From: Synaphobranchus kaupii
Taxonomy: Eukaryota; Chordata; Actinopteri; Anguilliformes; Synaphobranchidae
Length of the DNA stretch: 64,000 nucleotides
Direction: 5' to 3'
Assembly: GCA_029718625.1 (NCBI GenBank)
Contig: CM056376.1
Location: 20,471,091-20,535,090 of the forward strand
The notes below the pieces were generated by a model, which ran no database searches, was not told the DNA's origin, and saw only the letters and a program-made list of their open reading frames with translations. Positions within the stretch are counted from its first letter, which is position 1. The number at the start of each line of letters is the position of its first letter. The translations under genes were made by a program, and so were the position numbers. Of this stretch, positions 22,819-35,859 are shown in pieces.

Positions 22819-25139
22819 AACTGAGAATACTGGTACTTGTCTGCATCTTTTACATCTTAGTTTCTATTTAGGTTAACTTGATTCTCCCATATGGTAAACA
22901 CGGTAAAGTTGATTTTGTTAACAGGAACCATTACCATGGTTAAAAGTTGAATTGGTTTTCCAGATTAGCTTATTTATGCTAATAGTAGGACTTTTACAAG
23001 ACTGTGCAGTGCTTCAATGGGTGTTCACAAACCCGCACTGCCAAAATATATAAATATATACATGTATGACTAATCATAAATTGTAGGCCTGTCCAATCAC
23101 CACAGGATTGTGCAGTTTGGAATTGTGCAGACTATCAAGCACATCCCCCCTATATGCAGTCCGTAGACCCTTTGTTTTCACTCTGCAATCTCTGCGATCC
23201 ACCAGCAGAGGCAGCACAGCATCTGTACGAGAGCATTCGAAAGCTGTGGCTGCTGGCTCAGGTAGATTGCACCTGCCCGATTGATCAGAAGCGTGCGTCT
23301 CTGGTGAGAAATGAATGGATATCCTGCTGACTAAATTCCTCCCTGTCTAAAACTATGGTCAATTCCAGACACCTAGCCACAGCCAACGCTCTCACAGTTT
23401 GGATTGAATCTGGGCTATATCGCTCACTTACTGAACTATGGTCATCCAAAATTATAACTGATTTTTAATACTATCATTACGCGACTGATATAAAATTATA
23501 AATTTATTATAAATTGATTTATTATAAATTGATTGGTTAGTTCAGACACCCTTATCAAGCATGAATTAGGGCCCACAGATTTGACATATTAACATTTGTG
23601 CTGGCTAATATTCAAATAATTATTTCATGGACAAATACCTTGCGCAGCGTTAATTTCATGTACATTACCCCATTACAGATTATTTCCCACTTCTGTTGAG
23701 CATCAAACAGAACCACCCAGACTATGGAAGCCTAGTAAATGCTATTTATATTAGCATGTGTTCTGCAAATGCTTCAGAGAAAGAAACACAGGCCATAAAG
23801 AATTTAGATTGGACCTTTGCATGAAGCCACATCCTGGACAATATGCCACACATATTCAGGAGCACAGCCGAACGAAACGCCGATGTCCTGCTTACTCTTT
23901 CAAATACTCCTTCCAACTGGGGATAAAGCTACTTGAATCTGTGCCTGTGACAAGATACTCCAAACCATACACTGACCTGCCTTCCATTTCTGTCCAATAC
24001 AATAATTCAAAGCACATACCCAGATGCAAGACTCGGAAAATTTAGTTACGTGTAAAAAAAACAAATCTGTTAAACAGCTATTGCACTTCTTTTTCCGTGT
24101 AAGCCATGTCAGAAACTATTCTACAAGAGATTTTTCAGAACTGTGAATTTTCTTCCACATATATTACTTCACCAAGCTACTGTAGAGGTTGTCAACTAAA
24201 ATAAAATCACATTTACTGAAATAGCACATTGCACAGATTTGTCACAGTACACTTCACGGCACTCTGTCCTAAAGCCCCAAAAAAGCAAGCTTAAGGTGAC
24301 AGTGGCAAGGAAACTCTCAAGGGGAGTAAACAGTTCCCAAGCTTCCAGTAGAGCTGCCACGTTGTACCCGAGCGAGGCCCTTAACAAACCAGGTTTGCCG
24401 CTGCTCTTCGTGAAAGACGTGCCTCCTCGCTTAATTTTCCCTGCCACACAAGCTTAAGGCCTGCCTGTTGTCAGGGAAACATGACGCAATAACTTTCAGT
24501 CGTGAGAACAAGGATGGCGGCACCGTCCAATTATGAAATCTCTGCACGCATGACTGAGAGGTGATGGGGACATAAACTCCACAGGGACAGGGGTATCCAC
24601 GGTGCAGTTAAAAATCAAGAATACATGATCAAAAGCATGGCCCTCATTTAGCCATTCCTGTGACCTCATCCACATTCTTGCACAGCAGGACAGAGATGTC
24701 CACGTTAATCTAACAGGTAAGTGCAGGGGTGGAAAAGAGGTAGCTTCCTTATGCTGTTTCTGAAATAAGTGAATGAAGAAACACAATAGCTAGTCTAAAA
24801 TAGATAAAAACAAAACAATAAATTGTGTTTGAAGTTAATCAATAATACTACTGAAGAAGCAGCCAACAGGAAATATGTAAAGTACTGAGTTTATTACAGA
24901 CATTTCAATATTTAAGGGTAAACAAAATACAAAGAACATAAGCCTTAAAAATAAATAACATGTACTGCTGGATAAAACATACTTAAGAGCCTGTCAAAGA
25001 CTCAACAAAACGCGTAGATAATAACTAACAGCAATGTGCATACACATTCCATAAAAGTGAGTAATGACTCCATCCTGTCCACTGAACATATTTGTCATCT
25101 GGTTTCAACCACTTCTGGCCATATTTAGTTTTCATACTA

Positions 25140-25159
25140 TATGTGTGTGTGTTTGTGTA

Positions 25160-25218
<59 letters not shown>
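25140..25218. repeat. (TG)n microsatellite, interrupted
   Basis: A tg run with a tttgtgtacac interruption in its first third. Confidence 0.97.
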
Positions 25219-25221
<3 letters not shown>

Positions 25222-26539
25222 ATGTGAGCTGCATCTTTAAATAAGGCTTTTAGCCAAAAAGGTAAATATTAACCATGTCCAGTTAAGGCATATTACACCC
25301 GAAATCACGCTAATCCTGGTAGGTGAGTGAGTTTGCCAAATTGTCTATCAAGTCAAGTGTGTTCTCATTACCAAAGGAAGAGCTGAGAAGTTGATGTATT
25401 TACCAGAAGAGGGGGCTCCGATGTGTGAAAGGGTTCACAGGATAGCTGTGGTCTGAGATTACAGGAGCTGGTTCCACAGGGGAGAGCGACTGGCAGCCAT
25501 CATATCAGAGTAGACACTAGCCAGATAAGGGCTTTCAGTTATAAACGCAAGACCAGGCAACTGTTATTCTGTGGGAATACTTCCAGAGTCTATAGAGGCC
25601 CCCAAGTAGCAAGCAGCAAATGGTCTGCATGGGCCTGTTCCATAAACACAAGCTTGAGAGTGGAAAACAATAAGCTCCTGTGTGGGCTCCACTTCACAAA
25701 CCTTCGCTTTGCTAAGAAAGAGAAAAAAGAAAGCACACGTTGGCAACAGAATCCAATATTCCTAAAAGAACTGCAATTAGCTAATGGAAGAACGAAAAAA
25801 AACTGGAACATTGGGTTACGGGACAATGCACATTTGGCTAAGATTAGGAAATCCTAAAGTGAAGCTGCCAGGATTCTACCCTACACGTCTCCCGTGCTCT
25901 TATTTTCTGTATGTCACTTGTGCTCACTACAGCCCCCCTACCAACACTACCCCTCCAAAAAAATAAATGCACTTATCTCAGCCTAGCAAGAACAGCCAAC
26001 GCCCAATCAGCCAAATGCTGCCGTCACCAGGGCAACCCTTGCCCGATTGGTTGCTTCCATCACCAGCGGTGAATACATCACTTTGGCTAGGCCCCTTTCC
26101 TCCCACAGGAGAGCACATGCACGGAGCCAGCCGTGTAACCAAGCTGCCGTCACAGATAAGGCATTCTGCTACATTAGCTGACCCTCGCAGATGTCAAAAC
26201 CCAACTGTAATTTGGTCGGAATATGAGGGAACTCATCTTCCATACACATTACATCAGACCACTTGATTTGCAGACAGGCTTAGCTAGATATAGCTTAGCT
26301 TAAATAATTATCCCTCTCCCACCCCTCAAAAAAGTATGCACGCACGCACGCATGCACTCTCTCATACCCATGCACGACATGATCAGCGCGCATTGCTTTT
26401 TTCCCCAGACTCTCAGGAGTTACATGTGAATTCTGTCAGCCCGTCTATGTTTACATTCCTCCGCCGCTTCTCCTATTGACTGTGTGCTTTCATTGTCCAG
26501 CCCTGGCCCACTCTGAAGGACAGCCCCAGCTGGAACCTC

Positions 26540-26950
26540 ATTACCGCCAAGCCGCCGAGCTAACACAGCGTCTCCCGTCCTCAACGGCCTCCCCGCCCCG
26601 GTCCCATCTGCTATTCCGGCCCCAGCTCCACCCCACCATTCCTCCACACGCCCCGCACTGCCGCCTCCTCGCCGGGGAGGAGACGTCGAGCATCCCGCAC
26701 GGGCGCTGTGGAACCCTGGTCTCTCGCGCGCTGCACAATCAGATCACTGTACCGCTGTTTCATTCCACATGCATCTCAGCTGGGCGTCTGGACTCCTGCA
26801 AAGTGCGTAAAAACTCATGTGTTTTTCCCCCCCACTATGCTTAATCACAATGCCAACTGATTCAAAGTTAATTGCGTTTGCGGACTGAGCACTCCCGCGA
26901 CTGCCGACCGCGGGAACCTGTACAGTGGCCAGCGAAAAGGGCAAGGCCGG
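26540..26950. promoter_or_regulatory. CpG-rich patch, possible promoter
   Basis: The sequence is much richer in GC and CpG than the surrounding 10 kb (for example cgcgcgctgcacaatc and gactgccgaccgcggg). Possible explanations are a first exon/promoter of dmtn, transcribed leftwards, or an unrecognised transcript. No exon could be tied to it. Confidence 0.3.
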
Positions 26951-29388
26951 AAACACAAACACCCGCGGTCATTACTCACGCAGAGAAACGGCTTCATTGT
27001 TCTTTCTCGGATGTGCATCCTGCAGTAACAGCCAATACCCTTTTCATTATTAAATAAGCGTCATAAATATTCAATTGCCTTTCAATGTTAATCTAAAGCA
27101 GAATATAATATGCGTGAGCGTCTGTGCCGGAGGATGAGCTAGAACGAGCGAAGAACAGGAGAATCAAGTGATTTATACTACCTCAGCGTCAGGATGGCAT
27201 CTATGCTATGACTTGGTCGATTGAACATCGCAATAAATTGCAATAAGACTATAACTATTCGTAGGGTATATAGTGAAATACAGCGACAATTAACACACAT
27301 CTCAGTTACAAGCCTTCAGGGAGCGCTTTCGCAACGGAGCAGGTGCTGGTGCACAAAGAGAGCCAGACAGTCCTGTTAGACACCTCTCTGTGCAGTGATG
27401 TACAGTACTGGTAGGGAAGTCCAATCCTCAAGGCAAGGATTTCTGGTCATCTTAAAAATGTAGACCACCAATTACAAGGGGGATCTCATCTCTTAATAAA
27501 ACTGTTTGACTGGGCCCAATTAGGTCCTATAACCAAGAGGTTCAGGTTCAAGGAAACGATAACATAACCACTGTGCCTCACAAGGATGACCGTATTTACA
27601 TGAAACATTGGTTGCTGTCTAGACCAGCAATCAAAAAGCCATAGTGACGTAGAGATTTTGTGAACAGAATGTATATAGTAATTAACATCTTGCACTTGCC
27701 AACATATATAATAATGTTCTGCCGCAAACACAACATGATGCCTGTATGCAGTCATCCTGTCTAGTTCTATCGTATGAGTCTCTCTGGATAACTTTCAACA
27801 CTGCTTTGGTAGTTAAGCAGTCCTGCAAAAAAAATAAAAAATCAATACAGCCGAAGGCAGCTTCCACCATTTCAAGGGGCCCCCAGTGCTTGACAGCCAT
27901 TAATACTGACATGACTAATTATGATAACTCAGCTCGCCCAGCCCTGGATCCAGGCCTGTGAAATTCGCCATCAACCTCCTTTACATCTCTGCTTCCTGTC
28001 ACTACATTTCCCTGCCAAACTGTTTCCAGACACCGGTTGCTACGCTTCAAGGCCTGCACCATCTTTTAATAAACTGCTGCAGTCTTAGCTGGCTCCCGCA
28101 AAGTGATTCACTGGTGTGTTCTTGGTTTGCCGTTGAAGGACAATGCAGGGAAATATTGAGCGGCTGAAAGGACAACGACGGAACCTGATGCCCACCCGTC
28201 CAATGCCAAGGCTCCACGTGCCACGCGGTCCTTGTTTCCAAGAGAATACCTTTGCAAACAGCTGCAAAACAACCTCAATTCCTGGGTGTCAGAAAAAAAC
28301 ATCACCTGTTCTCAGCCATGTAGGTGTCTGAGGTATGACAAAATGGTGATAGGTGAGCTTAAGGCGGGTTTGAAGGCTGTCATTTCGTTGCGGGTTAGGC
28401 AGAATCTGGTTGTTTCTTGCTTAAGCATACGAATCCCATGCCTGGATTCTTCCATCAGATTGATGCCTCAGAGGATTTTAGAAGAGGAAGGAAATGGTTT
28501 GCATTTGCTTAATATAGTACCGTAATACATTACATTGTTAATCAGACTGAAAAACAGCTAAAAATAGGTCTTTATTAGACTATCAATAGCACAGAGAAAT
28601 TACTGCAGCAGTGAGAAATTGTCCGGGGAGTGAAAGGGATATTCTTGATGCCAGATGGTAGATTTTCTTAGAAATATCACTAACATCAGGCTGTGGCCGT
28701 CTCTATTTGCATAGAGCTATTTCAAACATTGCTACAACACAAACTCAATACGTTTAAACCTATGGGAGTGTAACCTCAGTGATGGTCACAGATTGCTAAA
28801 AGAACAGTGGGGTAATTATCCTTGCTCTTTGAAAATCCATCACATGTACCAGTGTTATGTGTCTCGTTTCTTCTGTTCAGCTGAAACTCTTGCACAGAGG
28901 AGTTAAAACATGACTTCATCATTTGTGTGTGCCTGATTTTAATTAAAAATCCCTATCCCCCTTGAAATCCGGTTGACAATCAATTCTCTGTTAAGAGGCT
29001 TAAGGGAACCAAGAGCTAGTTTGCCAGCTAAGCAAGCAGACAAGAAGCTCAGCTTAACCATTTTGCTTGCCTTTGTCTTTGCAATGGTAGGTATAGAGGT
29101 AGAACATTGAGTAGCCATGGTTGGTTATGTTCATAATTAAGGGAAGCAACACGTCTTACATGCATGAGTGTGTGTGACACATGCAGTCAAAATGTGACTG
29201 TGCAAAATATAAAATGCACCGTGGTTTCAAAAGTAGATTATTTTCATGTGACCAGTGTTTTCTGAATGTGCGTGTGCTGTGTATGCAAGCATGTTCTACC
29301 AGAAAAAAGGCTTTCTGAACACAAAATGTTCTGTTCAAATGTAATAATACTTTTACTTTTAAATCTTAAGAAACAGTTAAAACATTCA

Positions 29389-29462
29389 ACAATTAATTAA
29401 TCCATCCATCCATTCATCTAACCCGCTTATTCCTGGTCAGGGTTGCGGGGACAATTAATTAA
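29389..29462 (-). mobile_element. 50-bp SINE tail insertion with 12-bp target duplication
   Basis: 29401-29450 is the inverse of a SINE 3' end (ataagcgggttagat followed by tggatgga repeats). It sits between two copies of acaattaattaa (29389-29400, 29451-29462). It is therefore a severely 5'-truncated retrotransposition of a family related to the SINE at 21797. Confidence 0.75.
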
Positions 29463-30089
29463 TTCAATAATAAATTAAATCTCATGTGAAACCTCCACTG
29501 TCAAGTAACTTTTCCAATACAGCTCTTCCCTCTTTACAACTTACAAAATGGTCAATTCTGAATAAAAATTCAATATACAATCCATTTAGTCAGAGGATAT
29601 CTTGTTTATTAAGCAACTGATAAGATGTAGGGACTGGGTCAAAAATCCTTTTCACAAATCCTACCAGAACTTACATAACAAAGAGCCAACTTTCAAACGT
29701 TCTATAGGTAAGAGTGGCAATTTTCTATGCCAACGCTGCCCCACAACAAAAGGAACTGCTCATTTTCTATTCACCAATATTCGGTGCAATGGCTTTGTAA
29801 TGCTTTTCTTACAAACTATGTATGCCTTATCTATTTGTTGACCTATAGGCAGAACACCAGATAACAAACAGGAGGAAACAGTAGATGGCAGAAGAATTTC
29901 CTGAAATTCCAAGACTTAGGAAAATCAGTCAAAGCAGGTAGAGCAGTTTTCCATCACCTGTGTAAGAATGTGCCACCATTGTTCAGCAAAACATTGCCTA
30001 GAGTAAGTGTAAATGTAATACAAATACTATTTTCTCTGCAAAATACCATAACAGTCAGCGAGGTTCAGGGGGGGAATCAACCCAATATT

Positions 30090-30137
30090 ACAATTACATT
30101 ACAATCATTTGGCAGACGCTTTTATCCAAAGCGAAAA
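30090..30137 (-). repeat. L2-type LINE/SINE 3' tail fragment
   Basis: Contains the inverse of the tail words ttggataaaagcgtctgcc and aatgtaatgt, typical of teleost L2 tails and of SINEs that share them. Confidence 0.6.
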
Positions 30138-30439
30138 GTGCATGCCGAAGGTCACTGAAGCAACTACAAAACATATCAGACAAAGCACATCCTTCTCAAA
30201 ACGTAGCAGCTATCCCTAGCTATACAATGGCAAGTTTGGGTTAAACCTCACTGACAATTTACTCAAGTAAGACAGGATCTGGTCAGCAGCCTTTTCATGT
30301 ACCTTAAACCCACAGCATGATCATACCAAAGACTTTAATGATCCCCAGTGACCCACTCTGTCGAGATGGACAAGCCCACTACTACAGCAGCACCTGTGAG
30401 CTAGTTCTATTCAATTGGGCCCCTTCAACAAATTTGTAA

Positions 30440-32700
30440 ACAGAAACATATTAAACTTTATTGATTCGGAGTAGGCTAATTAGTAATTCAGTGTGGACTA
30501 AACCAAGTAATTAATCATAGCTCAGTCCAACGTTCAAGGTAGAGTGAAAACTAGCATAGGCTACAGCATTTCAGTAGGCTCAGGTTTGAGAAAGCCTAGA
30601 ATAGATCACCAAAACATTTGCTAAACAGCACTATCCCAAAAGGTTGCAAATGTAATTCAACCTGAACAACAGCTTCCACACACAATGCCCACATCTGCTC
30701 TACCAGTGAGAGTGCACAGTTCATGAAGATAGGCTAAATTATTGATTAAAATCTAACTATGGTCATGCAGGCTCCAGACCTCCTACGCTGAGATTTCGTT
30801 ACCAAGCACACACATCCTACACATATTGAGGACATTGAATGTGATGCTTCAAAAGTGAAGCATTAGTGGACACTCAAAGTAGTCCCTTCAATGACCAAAA
30901 CACCCATAGAGCACCCATAAAACACTACCAATTTATATTAAGCATCCACTTGCTTTGACTAATAATAGGCCTAATGTGGTAGGCTATTTCAGATTCACTA
31001 TGTTGTAGCCTAAATAAGCAAACACAATTTAAAGTATACTGTTTGGAACGCATCTCTGATCATAGTGCAATGCAAATCATCTTGTATTTCGTTTTATAGG
31101 TTATTGTTTGCATTCAGCAATCCTATCCCGCAATGAATTGCCGGAAACACGTCAACCACACAAAATATTTTCACACGTGTAACCACCTAGCCTAAGCATA
31201 AAAAGGCTCACTTCGATAGCAGGCTACGGGACAAACCCTCATCACTGCGGTTGCTGTTCCGTTACCCTTGACTGTCACAGCATCCATTTCACCATTCGCC
31301 TTTCCTAATCCGGCGATCATGGGACCTGTCCCGCTATCTCCATCGCCAGTGATGTTATGTAAAACATCGCATCGTCCTCGCATAATCGCAAACATAAATT
31401 CTGGTTATTTTGTTTCACGGTTTTACAGGTTCCTTGTAGCCTATTCATGTCATTATAAATAAAATAAAAACTTGTCAAAATAGCAATCGCTTATTTTAAT
31501 TGCAAGGAAATATTTTGTTTTACTGTTTACCTGTAGCCTACTGCACATTTCTTTAATCCACAGAGGCATCCCCGAACAGCCTATAATTTAAAATGTTATG
31601 AAAAGATATAATTATTTTAAGGTGTTCTTGTATACGATTGCGTCTAGATAGCCTGCGTGAAAGAACATAATTTGAATGTTCTTACCTTTGCACACCTGCT
31701 AATATTGTCCTTTTCCAAATTAACAACCCCCTTCGCCTCCTTCTTCCACAAACGAGCAAGTTTAATCCCTTTTGCTTTTAATTCCCTGGATACGACTTTC
31801 TATTTGAGGGCTAATACAGGCCAAATCTTCCAATTCAATACAGTCACATAGAGAATGTGGTCGTTTCGGTTGGGAATAGTTATCAGGACTAGCCTCGCTG
31901 CACTGCATGCACAGAGCAAGGCTGCTCTATTTAGATAGCGGCAATGTGCGTTTGTACTGTTGCTGCCTGTCGCACAGCTGGCTCAATCCATTCTCAATGA
32001 CGGGGGGTAGGCTACTCTGGAAACATGACATTGCACATTCGCCATGGACACAGAGGTGGCAAACGTGTCGTTCTTTCAATCGCTACACCGGATAGTGTAT
32101 GAATTAAGTAATTATTTCTGCAAAATATTTTATTACAAAAAACAATCGAGGTTTTTTTTGTCGGCCTACATAGGCTATTATGCAATACCTAGAAAAACAA
32201 GATATTTAACAGCGTCTATTAATAACGCGCACTAACACGGTGAGAATGGAACGTGTAGCCCATTAGCGGTTTAGGTAATGGGCAGTAGCCTAATTAAAAA
32301 AATACACAAGGGCCTGCCATCACCATCGCAGAAATAAGTAAGGACATGTTGTAGCCTACGTCGATTTAGGCTACATAATGTGGACAGTTTAGTGAACCGA
32401 ATATTATTGTTGATGCCATTAGGAAAACGATAGAAAAATAGGCTACTAGGAAATGGAAACGCTATTAAATTATGTGAATTGACGGACTTCTGGGCTATGG
32501 TTCAATTATACAAGTGCACTAACTTAGGTATTAGCGTACAAAGTGACCGTCTTACATTATTCAAGCAGCCTAAACCATTATATCCAGCCTATGGAAAACA
32601 AAACTGAAAGATGTTACGTCCGCTTAGACGCGTTTCCAGCTTGTGAAGCTGACACGACATGTAGGCTACCTCCATTAGGAGGAGCCCATTTCCTTGGGCA
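30440..32700. repeat. TAGGCTA/TAGCCTA word-rich tract
   Basis: About twenty occurrences of taggct, agccta or close variants in 2.3 kb (e.g. 30472, 30552, 30980, 31010, 31434, 31532, 32009, 32171, 32353, 32373, 32441, 32664), far above the neighbouring sequence. They are dispersed rather than tandem. The cause is unknown. Confidence 0.6.
31600..31671 (+). repeat. duplicated 72-bp segment, copy 1
   Basis: Nearly identical (about three differences) to 34694-34765. Shared words include gatataattattttaaggtg and agcctgcgtgaaagaacata. The copies are 3.1 kb apart in direct orientation. Confidence 0.85.
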
Positions 32701-33537
32701 TCCGAGCACCGGTTGCCAGGACAACCATTTCTCCATCGTTTGAGTGGAGGTCTGTGGATATAAAAACGATTACTGATTTATATTACAGCGGTCAGTGATG
32801 GGCCCGACCCACTGAGCATATAGTTGATGAAATCGTTTAGGCATGTGGATCTTGATATCCATCTTCTACACCAATGTTAAAACAAACCCTGTGAGATAGC
32901 GTTCCCAACCATTATTGTATTGAATAGAAAGGATGCAAATGGTATTTTTTGGAGTGTATTCGCTTACTGGCTGGCTATCTGTTTTGTCTGTCTATCTATT
33001 TATTTTTTTATTGAGAGAGAGAGTTATTATTGCTTGTATGTGATAAAGAACTAGAATGTATACAGTGCCAAATACACATGTGATCCACCTGACCTCAATT
33101 CTCAAAACTGTCCCAGAATGGCATTGACAGGATTCCATTCAAAATGTGAGGTCAAACATTCTTTGTTCTTCTAGAAGAGATCCTCATTGGAAGGACAAAC
33201 ACATTCAGAACAGCCCAATACCCCCACAGGCCTATGTAGAATGTCAAAAAAAGAAAAACAAAAAAAGCTATGCTTTCATTCAGTGGATAATGTAAAGGCT
33301 TCCCTCTGGACTCGTATACGAATGCACAGTAGGAATGTGTGCAGCAGGGAAATCATTCACTAAGCAGTGTACAGTCAGTGTCTTAGCACTATATCTGACC
33401 TGCTGAACAAACTGATCAAAACTCAATGCATTTTTGCCTTGACTTTGTTGGGCATATTGGAGAGCCTTAAACCCCACAAATAGCTGAAAGAGGAAGACAG
33501 TTTTCTGGACATGCGCATATCGTCACATACATTTTCT

Positions 33538-34060
33538 TAGTGAATGATTTAATCCAGAACTATGTTCCTGCTCGACCACTTCGCTCTTCTACAGCAGGGC
33601 GACTCGCACTTCCCCCCCTCCGTGTCAACGGCTCTCGCTCGTCCCGACTGCGGAGCTTTTCCACCTTAGCTCCTCAGTGGTGGAATGAACTTCCCATTCC
33701 CCTACGTTCTACTCGAACCCTGCCTGCATTCCGTCGAGGCCTGAAGACACACCTCTTCAGACTCCACCTTGACTGATGTTCTAACCTAGGAATATCAGTT
33801 CCCTGTGTTTACTAGTTCCCTGTGTTTTTCCTGTCTGTTTGTTATAGTTTATAATAGTATTTAGAATAGAAGTGTAGTATAGCTGATTTGCCCACAGCTT
33901 ACTGTGAACTACAGTCAACGTTCATTACTAGGGATAGCTGCTACATTATGGGAAGGATGTGCTTTGTCTTGTCTGTTCTGTAGTGATCTTGGTGATGTCT
34001 CTGTATGCACTTATTGTACGTCGCTTTGGATAAAAGCATCCGCTTGATCATATACAGGTC
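33538..34060 (+). mobile_element. 3' end of an L2-type LINE (truncated)
   Basis: 33540-33776 encodes the characteristic tail of fish non-LTR reverse transcriptase ORFs (LRSSTAGRLALPPL, SFSTLAPQWWNELPIPLR, FRRGLKTHLFR then stop). A 3' UTR follows, ending near tcgctttggataaaagcatc. 5'-truncated, non-functional. Confidence 0.8.
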
Positions 34061-34344
34061 TAATTTTGTTAATTTATTTGTCAGGTTTTGTTGCAGTATT
34101 AAGTAAATACCCTTGAGTGCTTATTTAAGGAGCAGCATAAGAGATATGGTTTAGTGAATTTTTCTGGGGTAATCTGTGCAATGTTTTATATAGCCTGCTG
34201 GATGTTGTTGTTGTTACTTTTAAACACTGGGTGGCGCCATAACTCTTTAAATTGAATCGGTTTTCCTCTTAATTATCGCTGAGATGGATTCTGTGTATTT
34301 AAACAGGTTATAAAAAAAAGACTTTAAAAAAATGTGCAGTATTG

Positions 34345-34690
34345 GTTATTATCCTGCTGGAAGCGCTAACCACGACCTAGTTTTAGCCTCCTGGTAGAGG
34401 CAGTCATAGAACCGTAGAATCTGGTTCCAATCAAAGTGCCTGTGACATTTAGCAAACTCCAGCCAGTTACCTTTGTAGTTTGTAGGGGCTTTCTTCTGGC
34501 AATCCTTCCAAATATCTTGTTGGCATGGAGGTGGGATAAATTGTCGTTTTTGAGACTTGGTGACCCCAAGATGCAACCGACTTCTCCAATTCTCCAAGTG
34601 TGATCCTTGGAGAATTGTTTGGTTCTCAAACCATCCTCCTGACTCTTCTTGGGGACAAAATACACTTACATTCTCTTCCAGGCCAGTTCA
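34345..34690 (-). pseudogene. Tc1/mariner transposase fragment (decayed)
   Basis: On the minus strand, two frames together show the Tc1-like middle region: LHANKIFGRIARRKPLQTTK in one frame, LEFAKCHRHFDWNQILRF in another. The upstream words ggatcacacttggagaattg are also typical. Frameshifted and without catalytic DD[E/D] context, so it is a dead remnant. Confidence 0.75.
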
Positions 34691-34693
34691 TGA

Positions 34694-34765
34694 TGAAAAG
34701 ATATAATTATTTTAAGGTGTTCTTGTATACAATTGCGTCTGCATAGCCTGCGTGAAAGAACATAA
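34694..34765 (+). repeat. duplicated 72-bp segment, copy 2
   Basis: Direct repeat of 31600-31671. It lies directly between the Tc1 transposase fragment and an L2-type tail. Confidence 0.85.
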
Positions 34766-34769
34766 GAAC

Positions 34770-34832
34770 ACTATGTACGTCGCTCTGGATAAGAGCGTCT
34801 GCCAAATGACTATAATGTAATGTAAATGATGA
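34770..34832 (+). repeat. L2-type tail fragment
   Basis: Contains tacgtcgctctggataagag, cgtctgccaaatgac and the terminal taatgtaatgtaaatg repeat, the standard 3' end of teleost L2-like elements. Confidence 0.75.
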
Positions 34833-34842
34833 CTCCAATTGT

Positions 34843-35324
34843 TTTTAATTATTGCCCCAATAGTGCAAATAGGTATTTTCAGGCGTTTACCTAATTTTAT
34901 AGCCCTTGCCTGACCTATGAAGGGCATCCTTTTGTATCATTTTTTGTTGATGGATGACAAAGGACTAAGGAAGTTTGGCATGTGTGTCACCTCATATTCA
35001 TACCCCAATGAAACCCAGAGTCCTGGACGACCACTTAACAGTTCCTAAAGACTCACATGACCTTTAGTTAAATGTGTATAAATGTGATATACTTCAATTG
35101 GATTTTGTTCAGAAGAATTCCTATAAGGGTGCCAATAATTATGACACATGCTTCTGAGAAAAATATTTATTTCTCAATTAAGACTTTTTAAAAAAAATTT
35201 TTTAACCTCAATTAAGGTTATATTTCTCTCATATTTTGAGTGCAAGATAAAGCCGATAAACAATCTTTTTTATAGCTTTTTTGCTCAACTTTAACAAAGG
35301 GTCCAACAATTCCAGAGAGCACTG
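34843..35324 (+). mobile_element. Tc1-like element terminal fragment
   Basis: Contains agggtgccaataattatgac, gagtgcaagataaagccgat and ends gggtccaacaattccagaga gcactg, the typical non-coding 3' region and inverted-repeat end of fish Tc1-like elements. Not joined in orientation to the transposase fragment at 34345-34690. Confidence 0.65.
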
Positions 35325-35859
35325 CACCAACCTAACACAGGCCTAAAATTAGTAGATTGTCTAAAATCCTTTGTGCTTAAATGTAATTCTGTATGGCAAC
35401 TATTATTTTCTGCCTCAACTAATTTGTTTTGTTCAGTCATTATACATACTTAGCTTATTATTCATTTGTTTATCTAATGTTTACCACAGGGTTTCTTTCC
35501 CAGTAAACAAGTATCAAGTAGTTAAAATTTATAAAGTAGTGGGTGATGGGATTTTTGGAAACTGGTCTTTAAATGTAGGATTATGATGTAACTTTTAAAG
35601 GTATGGACATACAAACACAAATTAGTTTAAGTTCACTTATTCACACTAATCATACATTCACGTGAAAATAAATGTTTCGTAGTAATGTCCTTTTTTCCAG
35701 TGTATTGAAACCTGTCGACAAATCACTGCAGGTCGTATTGCAAAGTGTGCTGAACGATTATTTCTCAGCCATTTTCTGGGCCTCACCAATTGAGAATGTT
35801 TGTGAAAGAATAAAGACAAAAAAAAAAAAAAAGATTATCTTCACTCTCTCATTCATTTC

